Source of the DNA: Hyphomicrobiales bacterium
Lineage (GTDB): Bacteria > Pseudomonadota > Alphaproteobacteria > Rhizobiales > Rhizobiaceae
Assembly: GCA_021775455.1 (NCBI GenBank)
Contig: JAJFHU010000004.1
Location: forward strand, 29,126-93,125
Direction: 5' to 3'
Length of the DNA: 64,000 nt
The position numbers were made by a program, and so were the translations under genes. Shown here piece after piece: positions 25,533 through 34,415 of this stretch. How positions within the stretch are numbered: the stretch's first letter is position 1; each line of letters starts with the position of its first letter. The notes beneath the pieces were generated by a model, which did not search any database, was not told the DNA's origin, and saw nothing but the letters and a program-made list of their open reading frames with translations.

Positions 25533-26462
25533 CTACTGGCGGCGCAAGATCATCAGGCCAGCACCAACAATCATCAGAATGCCGAGTATCGAAGTGCCAC
25601 TTGGCATTGTTGCGAAAAACATGAAATCCCACAAAGCCACAAACACCAGATAACTGTATTCAAACGTAGCGATGGTTGATGGTGGCGCTGCCTTGTAGGC
25701 GCCAGCGAGCATCACGGCAATTGCGACTGTCAATACGGCAAGTAATCCCAGTACCAACCATTCATAAGTGCCGACTGCCGACCAACCACCGAATACATTT
25801 GGATAGGCGCGAGCCAGTTGCGCATCCAGTTGCCAAACCAACAAAAGGCCACTCACAATCATGCCGGCAGCCAGCATGGCCAAATTTACCGACAGGGCCA
25901 TTGTTACCAAGGGCACTAGTTGACATTTGGTGCGGGCGATGATGTGGCCCATTGCATAGAAGAACGCACCAATGACCGGCAGAACTGCCCAAGGTGAGAA
26001 AGCATCGGTTCCTGGCTGTAATAGGATTATGACTCCAGCAAAGCCTACAAAAACTGCGATCCAGCCGCGCAACCCGACGGGTTCGCTGATTACATAGGCT
26101 GACAGTAGTGTTATAAATATGGGTGCTGAGTAATTGGCAGCGCCTACGGTCGACAGGCTTAAAAAGGGAATTGCCGCGTAAAACGCCATGAATGTCAGTG
26201 TCATGGAAATCGCCCGCAACAGGGTCCATTTTTCAAGGGCATCCGTAAGAATGCTTCCTTTGATGCCCTGCACCCGGGCCAACACAAACAACATCGGCAC
26301 AGCCAATAGACCTCTTAGAGCGAAAATCTGCCAAAGGGACAGGGTATTGCTGAACAGCTTGAAGACCACATCCTGGACTGAAATCGTGAAAGCAACAGCC
26401 AGAATAAGGGCGACACCCAGGGCGATGTTGTGCGGGCGCACCAATCCGTTCTTAATGTCCAT
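25533..26462 (-). CDS. DMT-superfamily (EamA) transporter
   Basis: 309 residues with about ten hydrophobic helices in two homologous EamA halves; the second half contains GWIAVFVGFAGVIILLQPG at the end of its predecessor and closes with SYLVFVALWDFMFF followed by GTSILGILMIVGAGLMILRR. EamA proteins export metabolites such as amino acids or nucleotides across the inner membrane; this one's substrate is unknown. It is convergent with the zinc-peptidase operon. Confidence 0.8.
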   Translation of the reverse strand: MDIKNGLVRPHNIALGVALILAVAFTISVQDVVFKLFSNTLSLWQIFALRGLLAVPMLFVLARVQGIKGSILTDALEKWTLLRAISMTLTFMAFYAAIPFLSLSTVGAANYSAPIFITLLSAYVISEPVGLRGWIAVFVGFAGVIILLQPGTDAFSPWAVLPVIGAFFYAMGHIIARTKCQLVPLVTMALSVNLAMLAAGMIVSGLLLVWQLDAQLARAYPNVFGGWSAVGTYEWLVLGLLAVLTVAIAVMLAGAYKAAPPSTIATFEYSYLVFVALWDFMFFATMPSGTSILGILMIVGAGLMILRRQ

Positions 26463-26583
26463 TCAGCTTTCCCGGGTGCAAAATTGCCAAATTATTGTCC
26501 TAGCAATATTGCGAATTAAACCGTTTGAACAGGTATTTTTCCGCTTAACTATTTTGCGTCAATTGATGGGCCCTGTCCCTGGT

Positions 26584-27036
26584 CTAATTCAGCATCCAGA
26601 TTGAAGCATTGAGCGCTGATGCAAAGGAAACCCAGGCGGCATAGGGAACCATTAACCAGGCAACGAGCCTGTCCGTTCTCCATGTGCGTATAATGATAAA
26701 CACAATGGTCACCAGTAGTAGAAAAATGATGATTAGCGCCAAGTCAATTTGATGTGCAGTGAAAAAAACGGGAGACCAAAGAAAATTCAAACCCAATTGA
26801 TTCCACCAGGAAATCGACTCCGGCGATTTTGGATTTTGTTGCCACAGACGCCATCCGGCAACTGCAATCATGACATACAATATTGTCCAGACCGGCCCGA
26901 AGGCCCAGCTCGGCGGATTGAAACCTGGTTTGATCAGCTGCTCATGCCAAATACCGGGTGTGTTGAAGTAACCAATCAACAATCCGCCACCAAGTACGAG
27001 CAGAAGAAATCCAATTAACGAAATATAACGTATCAT
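26584..27036 (-). CDS. tspO: TspO/MBR family protein
   Basis: 150 residues from the ATG at 27036, the normal length; the upstream in-frame ATG at 27159 would add 41 residues of unlikely sequence. Five membrane helices. The family's signatures are present: KPGFNPPSWAFGPVWTILYVMIAVAGWRLW and the W-N-Q-L-G-L-N-F-L-W-S-P segment. TspO proteins bind porphyrins and in photosynthetic alphaproteobacteria tune pigment gene expression in response to oxygen. The neighbouring photolyase gene, divergent, suggests a light or oxidative-stress context. Confidence 0.85.
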   Translation of the reverse strand: MIRYISLIGFLLLVLGGGLLIGYFNTPGIWHEQLIKPGFNPPSWAFGPVWTILYVMIAVAGWRLWQQNPKSPESISWWNQLGLNFLWSPVFFTAHQIDLALIIIFLLLVTIVFIIIRTWRTDRLVAWLMVPYAAWVSFASALNASIWMLN

Positions 27037-27132
27037 CGTAAGTCCAGAGTTTAATGATTTTGGATATAATGAATACGAGAGAAATTCTGATTTGGATCTC
27101 TCAAAACAATTAAAATTTGGAATTGAATTTCT

Positions 27133-28542
27133 GTGACCACCGTAGTTTGGCTTCGCCAAGACCTAAGAATTGCTGATAATCCTGCCCTTTGGCATGCCGC
27201 AAAACTTGGGCAAGTCCTGCCCGTTTATGTGTTTGATGAAATCTCCACCAGGGAACTGGGCAGTGCCAGCAGGTGGTGGCTGCACAATAGCCTTGCAAAA
27301 CTTCAGGAAGCACTCCCCAATCTGGTGTTAATCAAGGGAAATCCGGAGAAGTCCTTACAGGATTTGGCCCGGCAGTTGGGCGCAGAGGCGGTCTACTGGA
27401 ACCGATGCTATGAACCGCAGGCGGTTGAGCGCGACAAAGCGATCAAATCGACACTGCTGGAGCAAGGCATTGAGGTAAAAAGCTTCAATGGCAGCTTGCT
27501 GCATGAACCCTGGGAAGTGCTTACGGGTAGTCAATCGCATTACAAGGTGTACAGCCCATACTGGCGAGCTGTTCAAAAGCTTCAAAAACCCCAAGCGCTA
27601 CCGGTAACGGAGCCGGATTTGCTGCCAAAGCCCGATGCAGGTGTTGACTTGTCAGATCTCAATCTGCTGCCAACAAACCCGGATTGGGCTGAAGGTTGGG
27701 ACGAAATCTGGACCCCTGGTGAAGCGGGTGCGGCTCGACGGCTTGAGGCGTTCATCGAGGATGGACTCAAAGGATATGGTGAATTGCGAGACAGACCCGA
27801 CCGAAACAATACTTCCCGGTTGTCTCCGCATCTGCACTTTGGCGAGATTTCTCCAAGGCAAATCTGGACGCGGATAAAATTTGCCATCGACCGGGAAGAG
27901 GTAGCGCAACAAGATGCAAGCAAGTTCCTGAGTGAAGTTGTATGGCGCGAGTTTTCCTGCCAGTTGCTTTACCACTTTCCTGAGCTGCCCGAGAAAAACT
28001 GGAAACCTGCATTTGATGATTATCCATGGATGAACGATCCTGAACATCTCAAGGCATGGCAGAAAGGCCAAACTGGCTATCCGTTGGTCGATGCCGGCAT
28101 GCGCGAGCTTTGGCAAACAGGTACCATGCACAACCGGGTTCGCATGGTAGTGGCGAGTTTTCTGGTGAAACATCTCCGCATCCACTGGCGCGAGGGAGAA
28201 GCGTGGTTCTGGGACACTTTGGTTGATGCAGACCTTGCAAACAATTCTGCAAGTTGGCAGTGGGTGACCGGCAGTGGTGCGGATGCTGCACCTTACTTCC
28301 GGATCTTCAATCCATTCCTGCAGGGGCAGAAGTTTGACCCGAATGGCGACTATGTTCGCCGCTGGTGCCCGGAACTTTCAAAGCTTGATGCGAGGCACAT
28401 CCACACCCCATTCAAGGCACCAAAAGATGTTCTGAAACAGGCCGACGTCGTATTGGGAAAAACCTACCCTCATCCGATTGTTGATCACGATGGAGCGCGC
28501 AAGGCTGCGCTGGCGGGATATGAGCGGATAAAGGGTGGGTAG
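27133..28542 (+). CDS. phr: Deoxyribodipyrimidine photolyase
   Basis: 469 residues from a GTG at 27133 (no ATG gives the conserved start TTVVWLRQDLRIADNPAL). The N-terminal alpha/beta domain binds the antenna chromophore. The C-terminal helical domain binds FAD, with RLSPHLHFGEISPRQIW and ANNSASWQWVTGSGADAAPY, the tract next to the flavin that in photolyases carries the electron-transfer tryptophans. It repairs UV-made cyclobutane pyrimidine dimers using blue light. It is divergent from tspO. No gene-specific regulator site was seen. Confidence 0.9.
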   Translation: MTTVVWLRQDLRIADNPALWHAAKLGQVLPVYVFDEISTRELGSASRWWLHNSLAKLQEALPNLVLIKGNPEKSLQDLARQLGAEAVYWNRCYEPQAVERDKAIKSTLLEQGIEVKSFNGSLLHEPWEVLTGSQSHYKVYSPYWRAVQKLQKPQALPVTEPDLLPKPDAGVDLSDLNLLPTNPDWAEGWDEIWTPGEAGAARRLEAFIEDGLKGYGELRDRPDRNNTSRLSPHLHFGEISPRQIWTRIKFAIDREEVAQQDASKFLSEVVWREFSCQLLYHFPELPEKNWKPAFDDYPWMNDPEHLKAWQKGQTGYPLVDAGMRELWQTGTMHNRVRMVVASFLVKHLRIHWREGEAWFWDTLVDADLANNSASWQWVTGSGADAAPYFRIFNPFLQGQKFDPNGDYVRRWCPELSKLDARHIHTPFKAPKDVLKQADVVLGKTYPHPIVDHDGARKAALAGYERIKGG

Positions 28543-28575
28543 GCACTTCGATAAAATAAGCCAGAACCTGTTTCA

Positions 28576-29556
28576 TTAAACCATTATCATGCGCTCGTGT
28601 GGTGCCAGAAAATCGATGTCCGGTCCCAGTGGTACAATCAGGGTCGGGTTGATTGTGCTGTGGCTGCCATAATAGTGCGATTTTATATGATCCATCCGTA
28701 CAGTATCGGCAATGCCGGGATGTTGATAGAGATCACGTACATAGGCAAACAGGTTCGGGTATTCGGCAATCTGCCGAATATTACACTTGAAATGCCCTAC
28801 ATAGACCGGGTCAAAGCGCACGAGGGTGGTGAATAATCGCCAGTCCGCTTCGGTCAACCGGTTTCCGGTCAGATACCGGTTTTTGGCGAGTTTTCCTTCG
28901 AGCCAATCCAGCGTTTCGAACAGCGGTCCAATTGCCTCTTCATGGGCTTCCTGCGTTGTCGCAAATCCGGCCTTGTAAACGCCATTGTTGACTGTGCCAT
29001 AGATGCGTTCGTTGAGGGCATCGATTTCCGATTTCCGATCTTCCGGATAGTAATCGCCATCCTTTGCGCCCACCGCATCGAATGCAGAATTCAGCATACG
29101 GATGATTTCAGAAGACTCATTGTTGACGATTATGTTTTGTTTCTTGTCCCAAAGCACCGGCACTGTAACGCGTCCGCTATAATCGGCCTGTGCCGCTGTG
29201 TAGACCTGATGCAGATATTGCGAATTGTTGATTGTATCCGGGATGACGCCGTCGGCTGCCTCAAACGTCCAGCCGTACTCGCCCATGAACCAGTTGACTA
29301 CAGAGACCGATACGGCTTCTTCGAGGCCTTTCAAGGCTCTGAAAATTAAAGTCCTGTGAGCCCAGGGACAGGCATAGGAAACATACAAATGGTATCGACC
29401 ACTTTCGGCCTTGAACCCACCTTCACCGGTTGGACCTGCCGAACCGTCTTCTGTGACCCAGTTGCGAAACTGTGAATCCTTTCTAACAAAACGACCCTTG
29501 CTCGATTTGGTGTCGTACCATTTATCCTGCCATTGTCCTTCGACCAGCAATCCCAT
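28576..29556 (-). CDS. yqjG: Glutathionyl-hydroquinone reductase (Xi-class GST, YqjG/EcmB type)
   Basis: 326 residues from the ATG at 29556 (MGLLVEGQWQDKWYDT), the usual start of this class. The thioredoxin-like domain has the catalytic Cys in YVSYACPWAHRTLI (C-P-W-A). It is followed by NNSQYLHQVYTAAQADYSGR, which helps place glutathionyl-hydroquinones, and VTVPVLWDKKQNIIVNNESSEIIR. The C-terminal helical domain has LTEADWRLFTTLVRFDPVY. It reductively removes glutathione from quinone conjugates in the cytoplasm. It is convergent with the photolyase gene. Confidence 0.9.
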   Translation of the reverse strand: MGLLVEGQWQDKWYDTKSSKGRFVRKDSQFRNWVTEDGSAGPTGEGGFKAESGRYHLYVSYACPWAHRTLIFRALKGLEEAVSVSVVNWFMGEYGWTFEAADGVIPDTINNSQYLHQVYTAAQADYSGRVTVPVLWDKKQNIIVNNESSEIIRMLNSAFDAVGAKDGDYYPEDRKSEIDALNERIYGTVNNGVYKAGFATTQEAHEEAIGPLFETLDWLEGKLAKNRYLTGNRLTEADWRLFTTLVRFDPVYVGHFKCNIRQIAEYPNLFAYVRDLYQHPGIADTVRMDHIKSHYYGSHSTINPTLIVPLGPDIDFLAPHERMIMV

Positions 29557-29816
29557 TTTTGAATTCTCCAAAAGATGCTTATTGTTAGATCGGTTCCAGC
29601 GAGCCTATGGCAGTTAACTGGCGTCCTTAACTGCACAAGGCAAGGATCGTATCGGTGAACAGTGTGTTCTGAATGTGAGTCTTGCGGGCGTGGTCATGGC
29701 ACCTGCAACGTGGAAAGCAGGTGATAAAACATGGCAACTCGCGTCAAATTGATTTTTGGATCGTCAATAGCTAGGGTCAGGATTCTGTCCGCACCGGGAG
29801 TAAAAGGGGTACAACA

Positions 29817-30446
29817 ATGACACCTAAAGTAATCAGTGTAGGTTTCGGGCGCACGGGCACAATGTCCTTGCGCATGGCACTCAATCAATTGGGGTTCGGG
29901 CCCTGCTATCACATGGAAGACGTGCTTCAGGACATGCCTAACCGAACACCGCAATGGAATGCGGCACTGGCTGGAGATGCGGACTGGGAAAAGATTTTTC
30001 ATGGATTTAATTCTGCAGTGGATTGGCCGGTCGCGGCATTCTGGCAAGAATTGATGGTTTATTACCCGGAAGCAAAATTCATATTGTCCTCGCGAAGCGC
30101 TGAAAGCTGGTACGAGAGCATTTCGCAAACCATTTTGGCGGTTCTGTCCGCGCCCGACAAATGGCCTGACGAGCAAAAGGAATGGCTCAATATGGTCCAC
30201 GAAGTGGTGGTGAACCGGAGCCTCGGTGGAAGCATGGAAAAAGAAGCGGCCATTGACGCATTTCGACGCCATGAAGCAAGCGTTCAGGAAATCATCCCGG
30301 CAAGCCGACTTCTGGTATTCCAGGCCAAATATGGTTGGGAACCGCTCTGCAATTTCCTTGGCAAACCGGTACCTGATGAACCGTATCCCCGTTCCAACAG
30401 CCGTCAGGAATTCTTTGAGATCATGGCTCAAAATTCGGGGGATTAG
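29817..30446 (+). CDS. Sulfotransferase-like protein (Sulfotransfer_4 type)
   Basis: 209 residues. The PAPS loop is VISVGFGRTGTMSLRMALNQL and the second phosphate motif FILSSRSAESWYESISQTI. The short length and F-G-R-T-G-T-x-S pattern are those of the Sulfotransfer_4 group. Such proteins are common in marine alphaproteobacteria; acceptors are unknown. It has no operon partner. A 7-bp hairpin (TTAGGGC / GCCCTAA) overlaps its stop codon. Confidence 0.75.
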   Translation: MTPKVISVGFGRTGTMSLRMALNQLGFGPCYHMEDVLQDMPNRTPQWNAALAGDADWEKIFHGFNSAVDWPVAAFWQELMVYYPEAKFILSSRSAESWYESISQTILAVLSAPDKWPDEQKEWLNMVHEVVVNRSLGGSMEKEAAIDAFRRHEASVQEIIPASRLLVFQAKYGWEPLCNFLGKPVPDEPYPRSNSRQEFFEIMAQNSGD

Positions 30447-30460
30447 GGCTCTGGCCCTAA
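30443..30460 (+). terminator. Hairpin at the end of the sulfotransferase gene
   Basis: TTAGGGC (30443-30449) and GCCCTAA (30454-30460) form a perfect 7-bp stem with a 4-base loop that includes the stop codon in the left arm. No clear T-run follows, so it is a weak terminator or an mRNA end stabiliser. Confidence 0.35.
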
Positions 30461-30576
30461 GCAATATTCAGTTAGACTGGGTTATCTAACGCTCATCAAC
30501 CAAATTCCCGCTATTGCTTGACCGGTTGTAAAAATTGTTAGCAAAATAGGGTGTTTCAGAAAAACAGGAGGGCACT

Positions 30577-31008
30577 ATGAAAAAAATTCTACTTGGATTG
30601 ATATTTCTGGTTTTTGCCAGCACGGCGTCATTTGCCGGGAACGCAAAGACAGCAATTGAGGCTGGAGCAGTCGCGTTTGTGGATGCTTTCAATTCCGGCG
30701 ACGGGAAAAATTTGGCAGCGCTGTACACAGAAGATGCCACGGTTCTTCCTCCGGGGGGTGCCACCGTTGTTGGCCGCGAAGCCATTGCGAAGTTTTGGCA
30801 GGGTGCCATAGACAGCGGACTGAAAGCGGAAAAAATTGATCCGGTTGAAGTACATGAAATGGGTGATTTGACCGGCGAAGTTGGTAATTTTATCCTGATT
30901 GCACCAGGTGAAAGCGGTGAGACCAAGGTTCACGGTAAGTATATCGTCATCTGGAAACAAGTAGACGGAACCTGGCAATTGCACCGTGACATATACAACA
31001 TGAATTAG
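30577..31008 (+). CDS. Exported SnoaL-like / DUF4440 protein
   Basis: 143 residues with a clear signal peptide (MKKILLGLIFLVFASTASFA, cut before GN). The mature part is a single NTF2-like domain: AVAFVDAFNSGDGKNLAALY, then GATVVGREAIAKFWQGAI, and KYIVIWKQVDGTWQLHRDIY, the usual layout of small cone-shaped ketosteroid-isomerase-like proteins. A good ribosome binding site (GGAGGG) precedes it. It is periplasmic; the ligand or reaction is unknown. Confidence 0.75.
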   Translation: MKKILLGLIFLVFASTASFAGNAKTAIEAGAVAFVDAFNSGDGKNLAALYTEDATVLPPGGATVVGREAIAKFWQGAIDSGLKAEKIDPVEVHEMGDLTGEVGNFILIAPGESGETKVHGKYIVIWKQVDGTWQLHRDIYNMN

Positions 31009-31068
31009 GAGAGGTATCTGGTCCGGATTAAACCGGCAATTGCTGTTGATGGCGCCGCTGGTTCAAGC

Positions 31069-32271
31069 CTACCGCTCTTCGACCAACGCTTCCCCCTTGC
31101 GTTCCTTGATCAGATTCAGGAACCGTTTGAAGAGGTAGTGGCTGTCCTGCGGGCCGGGGGAGGCTTCGGGGTGGTGCTGGACGGAGAAGACGGGTTTACC
31201 GTCCACTGCCAGGCCGCAATTTGATCCATCAAACAGGGAAACATGCGTTTCGGTAACGCCTTCAGGGAAGGTGTCTGCATCCACTGCAAAGCCGTGGTTC
31301 ATGGAAACGATTTCTACTTTTCCGGTCGTGTGATCTTTCACCGGATGGTTTGCGCCATGATGCCCCTGGTGCATTTTTGTAGTTTTCGCACCCAGCGCCA
31401 ACGCCAGCATCTGGTGCCCAAGGCAGATACCGAACACCGGAATTTCAGTTTTCAGAACTTCTTGAATTGCCGCGACAGAATACTCACCCGTGGCAGCGGG
31501 ATCACCCGGACCGTTGGACAGAAATATGCCGTCCGGCTTTTGGGCAAGTATTTCAGCTCCGGTTGTGTTTGCGGGCATTACAGTTACCTTGCAACCCAAA
31601 CCCGCCATCAGCCGCAGAATGTTACGCTTGATGCCGAAGTCGATTGCGACCACATGATATTTAGGTTCCGCAGTTTTACTGAAACCGTCATCCCAGACCC
31701 AAGGGGTTTCGGACCAATCATCTTTTTGGCCGTGACCCACATCTTTGGCAAGATCCTGTCCTTCAAGACCAGACCAGTTTGCGGCGCGGGATTTCAAGTC
31801 ATCGAAGTCGAATTTTCCATCGGGATCGTGGGCAATAACTGCATTAACCATTCCGCCTTCGCGAATTAATGCGGTCAGTGCGCGGGTATCCACACCACAC
31901 ATGGCGATGATGTTGCGTTCCTTCAGCCATTCATTGAGATGAAGCACAGAACGATAGTTGGAGGGCGTAGTTATGTCTGCCTTGAAAACTGCTCCCACTG
32001 CACCTTTCACTTTATCCTTGTTGAGAGTTTCCTCGTCCTCAGGATTGGCACCTACATTGCCGATGTGCGGAAAGGTGAAGGTGATGATCTGGCCGGCGTA
32101 AGATGGGTCAGTCAGAATTTCCTGATAGCCGGTAATTGCGGTGTTGAAGCAAATTTCTGCCTCTGCACTTCCCGTAGCGCCACACCCTTTTCCTTCGATG
32201 ATCGTGCCATCTGCCAGTACAATGCACGCAGTTGGTTTTTCCGTTGTCCAGGGGCCGGTCGTGATGGTCAT
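31069..32271 (-). CDS. carA: Carbamoyl-phosphate synthase, small (glutaminase) subunit
   Basis: 400 residues from the ATG at 32271 (MTITTGPWTTEKPTACIVLA); an upstream in-frame start would add 38 unconserved residues. The N-terminal CarA domain has ICFNTAITGYQEILTDPSYAGQI. The C-terminal class I amidotransferase has the nucleophile Cys in FGICLGHQMLALALGAKT and the His/Glu pair in FSVQHHPEASPGPQD. It releases ammonia from glutamine for CarB. It is divergent from yqeY and not adjacent to carB. Confidence 0.95.
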   Translation of the reverse strand: MTITTGPWTTEKPTACIVLADGTIIEGKGCGATGSAEAEICFNTAITGYQEILTDPSYAGQIITFTFPHIGNVGANPEDEETLNKDKVKGAVGAVFKADITTPSNYRSVLHLNEWLKERNIIAMCGVDTRALTALIREGGMVNAVIAHDPDGKFDFDDLKSRAANWSGLEGQDLAKDVGHGQKDDWSETPWVWDDGFSKTAEPKYHVVAIDFGIKRNILRLMAGLGCKVTVMPANTTGAEILAQKPDGIFLSNGPGDPAATGEYSVAAIQEVLKTEIPVFGICLGHQMLALALGAKTTKMHQGHHGANHPVKDHTTGKVEIVSMNHGFAVDADTFPEGVTETHVSLFDGSNCGLAVDGKPVFSVQHHPEASPGPQDSHYLFKRFLNLIKERKGEALVEER

Positions 32272-32496
32272 GGCGTCTTTCCGTGTGATGTTCGGGCAGC
32301 CTCCAAGAGTGCTGCATCTGGCGCGGTTTGAATTTAGAATTTGGTGCTGAAATTGCAAACTAGAGGAAGCCTTTCGCAACGTCAACCAAAGAAGAAATTT
32401 ATAAAGTGCAATGAAAACAGATAGTTAAGAAGTTTTTCCACCATTGCACGTTTTCGATTTTGGGGGTAGGTTCTGGCGCTACTCAAAAGGTGGGCC

Positions 32497-32949
32497 ATGA
32501 GGAACCGAATCTCCGAAAATTTGAAAGACGCAATGCGCGAGAAAAATAACCGTCGTATTGCCACGTTGCGGCTGATCAATGCTGCGATCATAGACCGGGA
32601 TATTGCGCTTCGAGGCAAGGGCAAGGACCGGGCTGACGATGAAGAAGTGCTCGACATTTTAACCAAGATGGTCAAGCAGCGTGAAGAATCCTCCAAAATC
32701 TACCGGGAAGGAAACCGGCCGGAACTGGAAAAGCAGGAACTGGAAGAGATTGAAATCATCCGCGAATTCCTGCCACAGCAATTGTCTGACCAGGAAGCGG
32801 AAGCTGCTGTTGAAGCTGCGATCGAGGAAACCAGTGCTGAAAGCCTGCGCGACATGGGCAAGGTGATGGCCATCCTGAAAGATCGTCATCGGGGCCAACT
32901 GGACATGGGCAAGGTCGGACCCATGGTCAAAGGTCGTCTTGGCGGTTAA
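32497..32949 (+). CDS. yqeY: GatB/YqeY domain protein
   Basis: 150 residues, the normal length. The N-terminus (LKDAMREKNNRRIATLRLINAAI) and middle (VLDILTKMVKQREESSKIYREGN, then LEEIEIIREFLPQQLSDQEAEA) are those of YqeY, a family related to the tail domain of the GatB amidotransferase subunit that interacts with tRNA. The C-terminus (MGKVMAILKDRHRGQLDMGKV) is also typical. A role in tRNA-dependent amidation is assumed for the family. Position between carA and dnaG is the standard alphaproteobacterial order. Confidence 0.9.
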   Translation: MRNRISENLKDAMREKNNRRIATLRLINAAIIDRDIALRGKGKDRADDEEVLDILTKMVKQREESSKIYREGNRPELEKQELEEIEIIREFLPQQLSDQEAEAAVEAAIEETSAESLRDMGKVMAILKDRHRGQLDMGKVGPMVKGRLGG

Positions 32950-32979
32950 TTTTTTATGTCTCGTTTTCAGGGGTAATTT

Positions 32980-33867
32980 ATGAACCGCTCTGCAGCCGCA
33001 CTGTTGGTATTGGGTGGCGCGACCTGTATGAGCTTTGTCGGTCTGCTGGTGCGATTAATGGAGCAGGCGGATGGTTTCCAGATTCTGTTTTACCGTTCCT
33101 ACGCGCTTGCTGCTGCTGTGGCGGTGGTTGCGTGTATCAGGAGACGTGTTGGGTTTTTGGCCTTTATGCAAACGCTTGACTGGGTGGATTTCCTGATTGG
33201 GTTTCTTCTGGCACTGGCATTCACGACCTACATTTTGGCGATGCTCAATACGACGATTGCGAGTGCATTGTTCATTCTTTCTGCCACCCCGATGTTTGCA
33301 GCACTGCTTGCCTGGTTGTTCATTCATGAACGTCCATCCATAACCACCGTTATGGCTTTGATACTGGCGGTTGTCGGCGTGGGTTTGATGGTGGCAGACG
33401 GATTGAGCGGTGGCGGCATAGTTGGCAAAGTTTATGCGCTGGCTTCTGCCTTATGTTTTGCGGCGACACTTGTAACAATGCGCTGGACCCGGCGGGAGGA
33501 TTCACTTGGCGGCACTTTCATTGGAGGTTTGTTCTCAGTGCTGATCAATGCAGTCTTGTGTGTGACGCTTGGTGCTGGCTTCGCAATTTCGGGTTGGGAT
33601 TTTGGCCTCAGCCTCTTCATGGGTGCATTCACCATTGGTATCGGCATAGCGTTGGTAACCTGGGGTGCAGGCTACATGCCAGCGGCGGAAGTAAGCGTGT
33701 TGGTGCTGATTGAAAGTGTACTTGGACCGATGTGGGTTTGGATTTTCCTGGGCGAACTCGCTTCTCACTGGGTGCTAACGGGTGGGGCGATCGTCATTGC
33801 TGCGGTAACGCTTCAGGCTTGGGGGACGCGAAGAGAGGGCAGGCGAGCACAGGTGGCATTAGGTTAA
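32980..33867 (+). CDS. DMT-superfamily (EamA) transporter
   Basis: 295 residues, about ten membrane helices in two EamA halves: the first ends in ALILAVVGVGLMVADGLSGGG and the second holds AEVSVLVLIESVLGPMWVWIFLGE, a conserved stretch of the family. It would export a small metabolite. It begins 30 bases after yqeY and may be co-transcribed. Confidence 0.8.
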   Translation: MNRSAAALLVLGGATCMSFVGLLVRLMEQADGFQILFYRSYALAAAVAVVACIRRRVGFLAFMQTLDWVDFLIGFLLALAFTTYILAMLNTTIASALFILSATPMFAALLAWLFIHERPSITTVMALILAVVGVGLMVADGLSGGGIVGKVYALASALCFAATLVTMRWTRREDSLGGTFIGGLFSVLINAVLCVTLGAGFAISGWDFGLSLFMGAFTIGIGIALVTWGAGYMPAAEVSVLVLIESVLGPMWVWIFLGELASHWVLTGGAIVIAAVTLQAWGTRREGRRAQVALG

Positions 33868-33891
33868 ATGGGGTGTAATAAAAATTTCTCT

Positions 33892-33906
33892 TTAATGTTG
33901 CATTAA
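33892..33906. promoter_or_regulatory. CtrA-type box
   Basis: TTAATGTTGCATTAA is a full TTAA-N7-TTAA match to the CtrA consensus. It lies 40 bases before the ATG of a small exported protein. CtrA is the alphaproteobacterial cell-cycle regulator. Presence of the regulator in this genome is assumed, not seen. Confidence 0.45.
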
Positions 33907-33945
33907 ATTCGTTATTTTGCGTCTATTGATAATTGTGGAATTACG

Positions 33946-34332
33946 ATGATGAAAATCTTCAATAGAATTCTGGTAATAACGTCATTACTGTTATTAACCT
34001 GTTTTGCGCAGGCACAAGAAATCAATTGGGGGGATGTATCAATAGAATCCGATACTTCTCAAACTTCAAGTGATTTTTCGGCTAGTGGGCTTCCGGGCGT
34101 GAGGAAGGATGTGTACGCAGGACAAGAGCAATCTCTTAATTGCCCTGAAAATGAGAGAGCAACGACAATCGTTTCGGATGGACTTGGAGGCACTGTAATT
34201 ACTGATAAATGTTTGAACGAATTGCTTGTCACTAACCCCTATAATTCCAAAACTACGGTAGTTAACAATCCCGGCGCAGATTTCAAACTGCAGACAGGCC
34301 CAAAGAACGTATTCCAAAATTACTTGGACTAG
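33946..34332 (+). CDS. Small exported protein, function unknown
   Basis: 128 residues; two ATGs in a row at the start. Signal peptide: KIFNRILVITSLLLLTCFAQ, cut near AQA-QE. The mature part is small and polar with two cysteines (C in SLNCPENE and in DKCLNELL), perhaps forming a disulfide in the periplasm, and a central Gly/Thr-rich turn (SDGLGGTVITDKC). I do not recognise a family. A CtrA-type box lies 40 bases upstream of the gene. Confidence 0.55.
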   Translation: MMKIFNRILVITSLLLLTCFAQAQEINWGDVSIESDTSQTSSDFSASGLPGVRKDVYAGQEQSLNCPENERATTIVSDGLGGTVITDKCLNELLVTNPYNSKTTVVNNPGADFKLQTGPKNVFQNYLD

Positions 34333-34415
34333 AATTTTTCCACACCCTATCCCCGAAACAATTTCGTACGTTAAAGGTCATGGCAATGTGCCATCACAAC
34401 CGCTAAATAGGAAGT

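Noticed and set aside
29694..30464. 256-residue minus-strand open frame opposite the sulfotransferase gene
   Set aside because: Its sequence is rich in Cys, His and Arg as in antisense translations, while the plus strand encodes a clear sulfotransferase.
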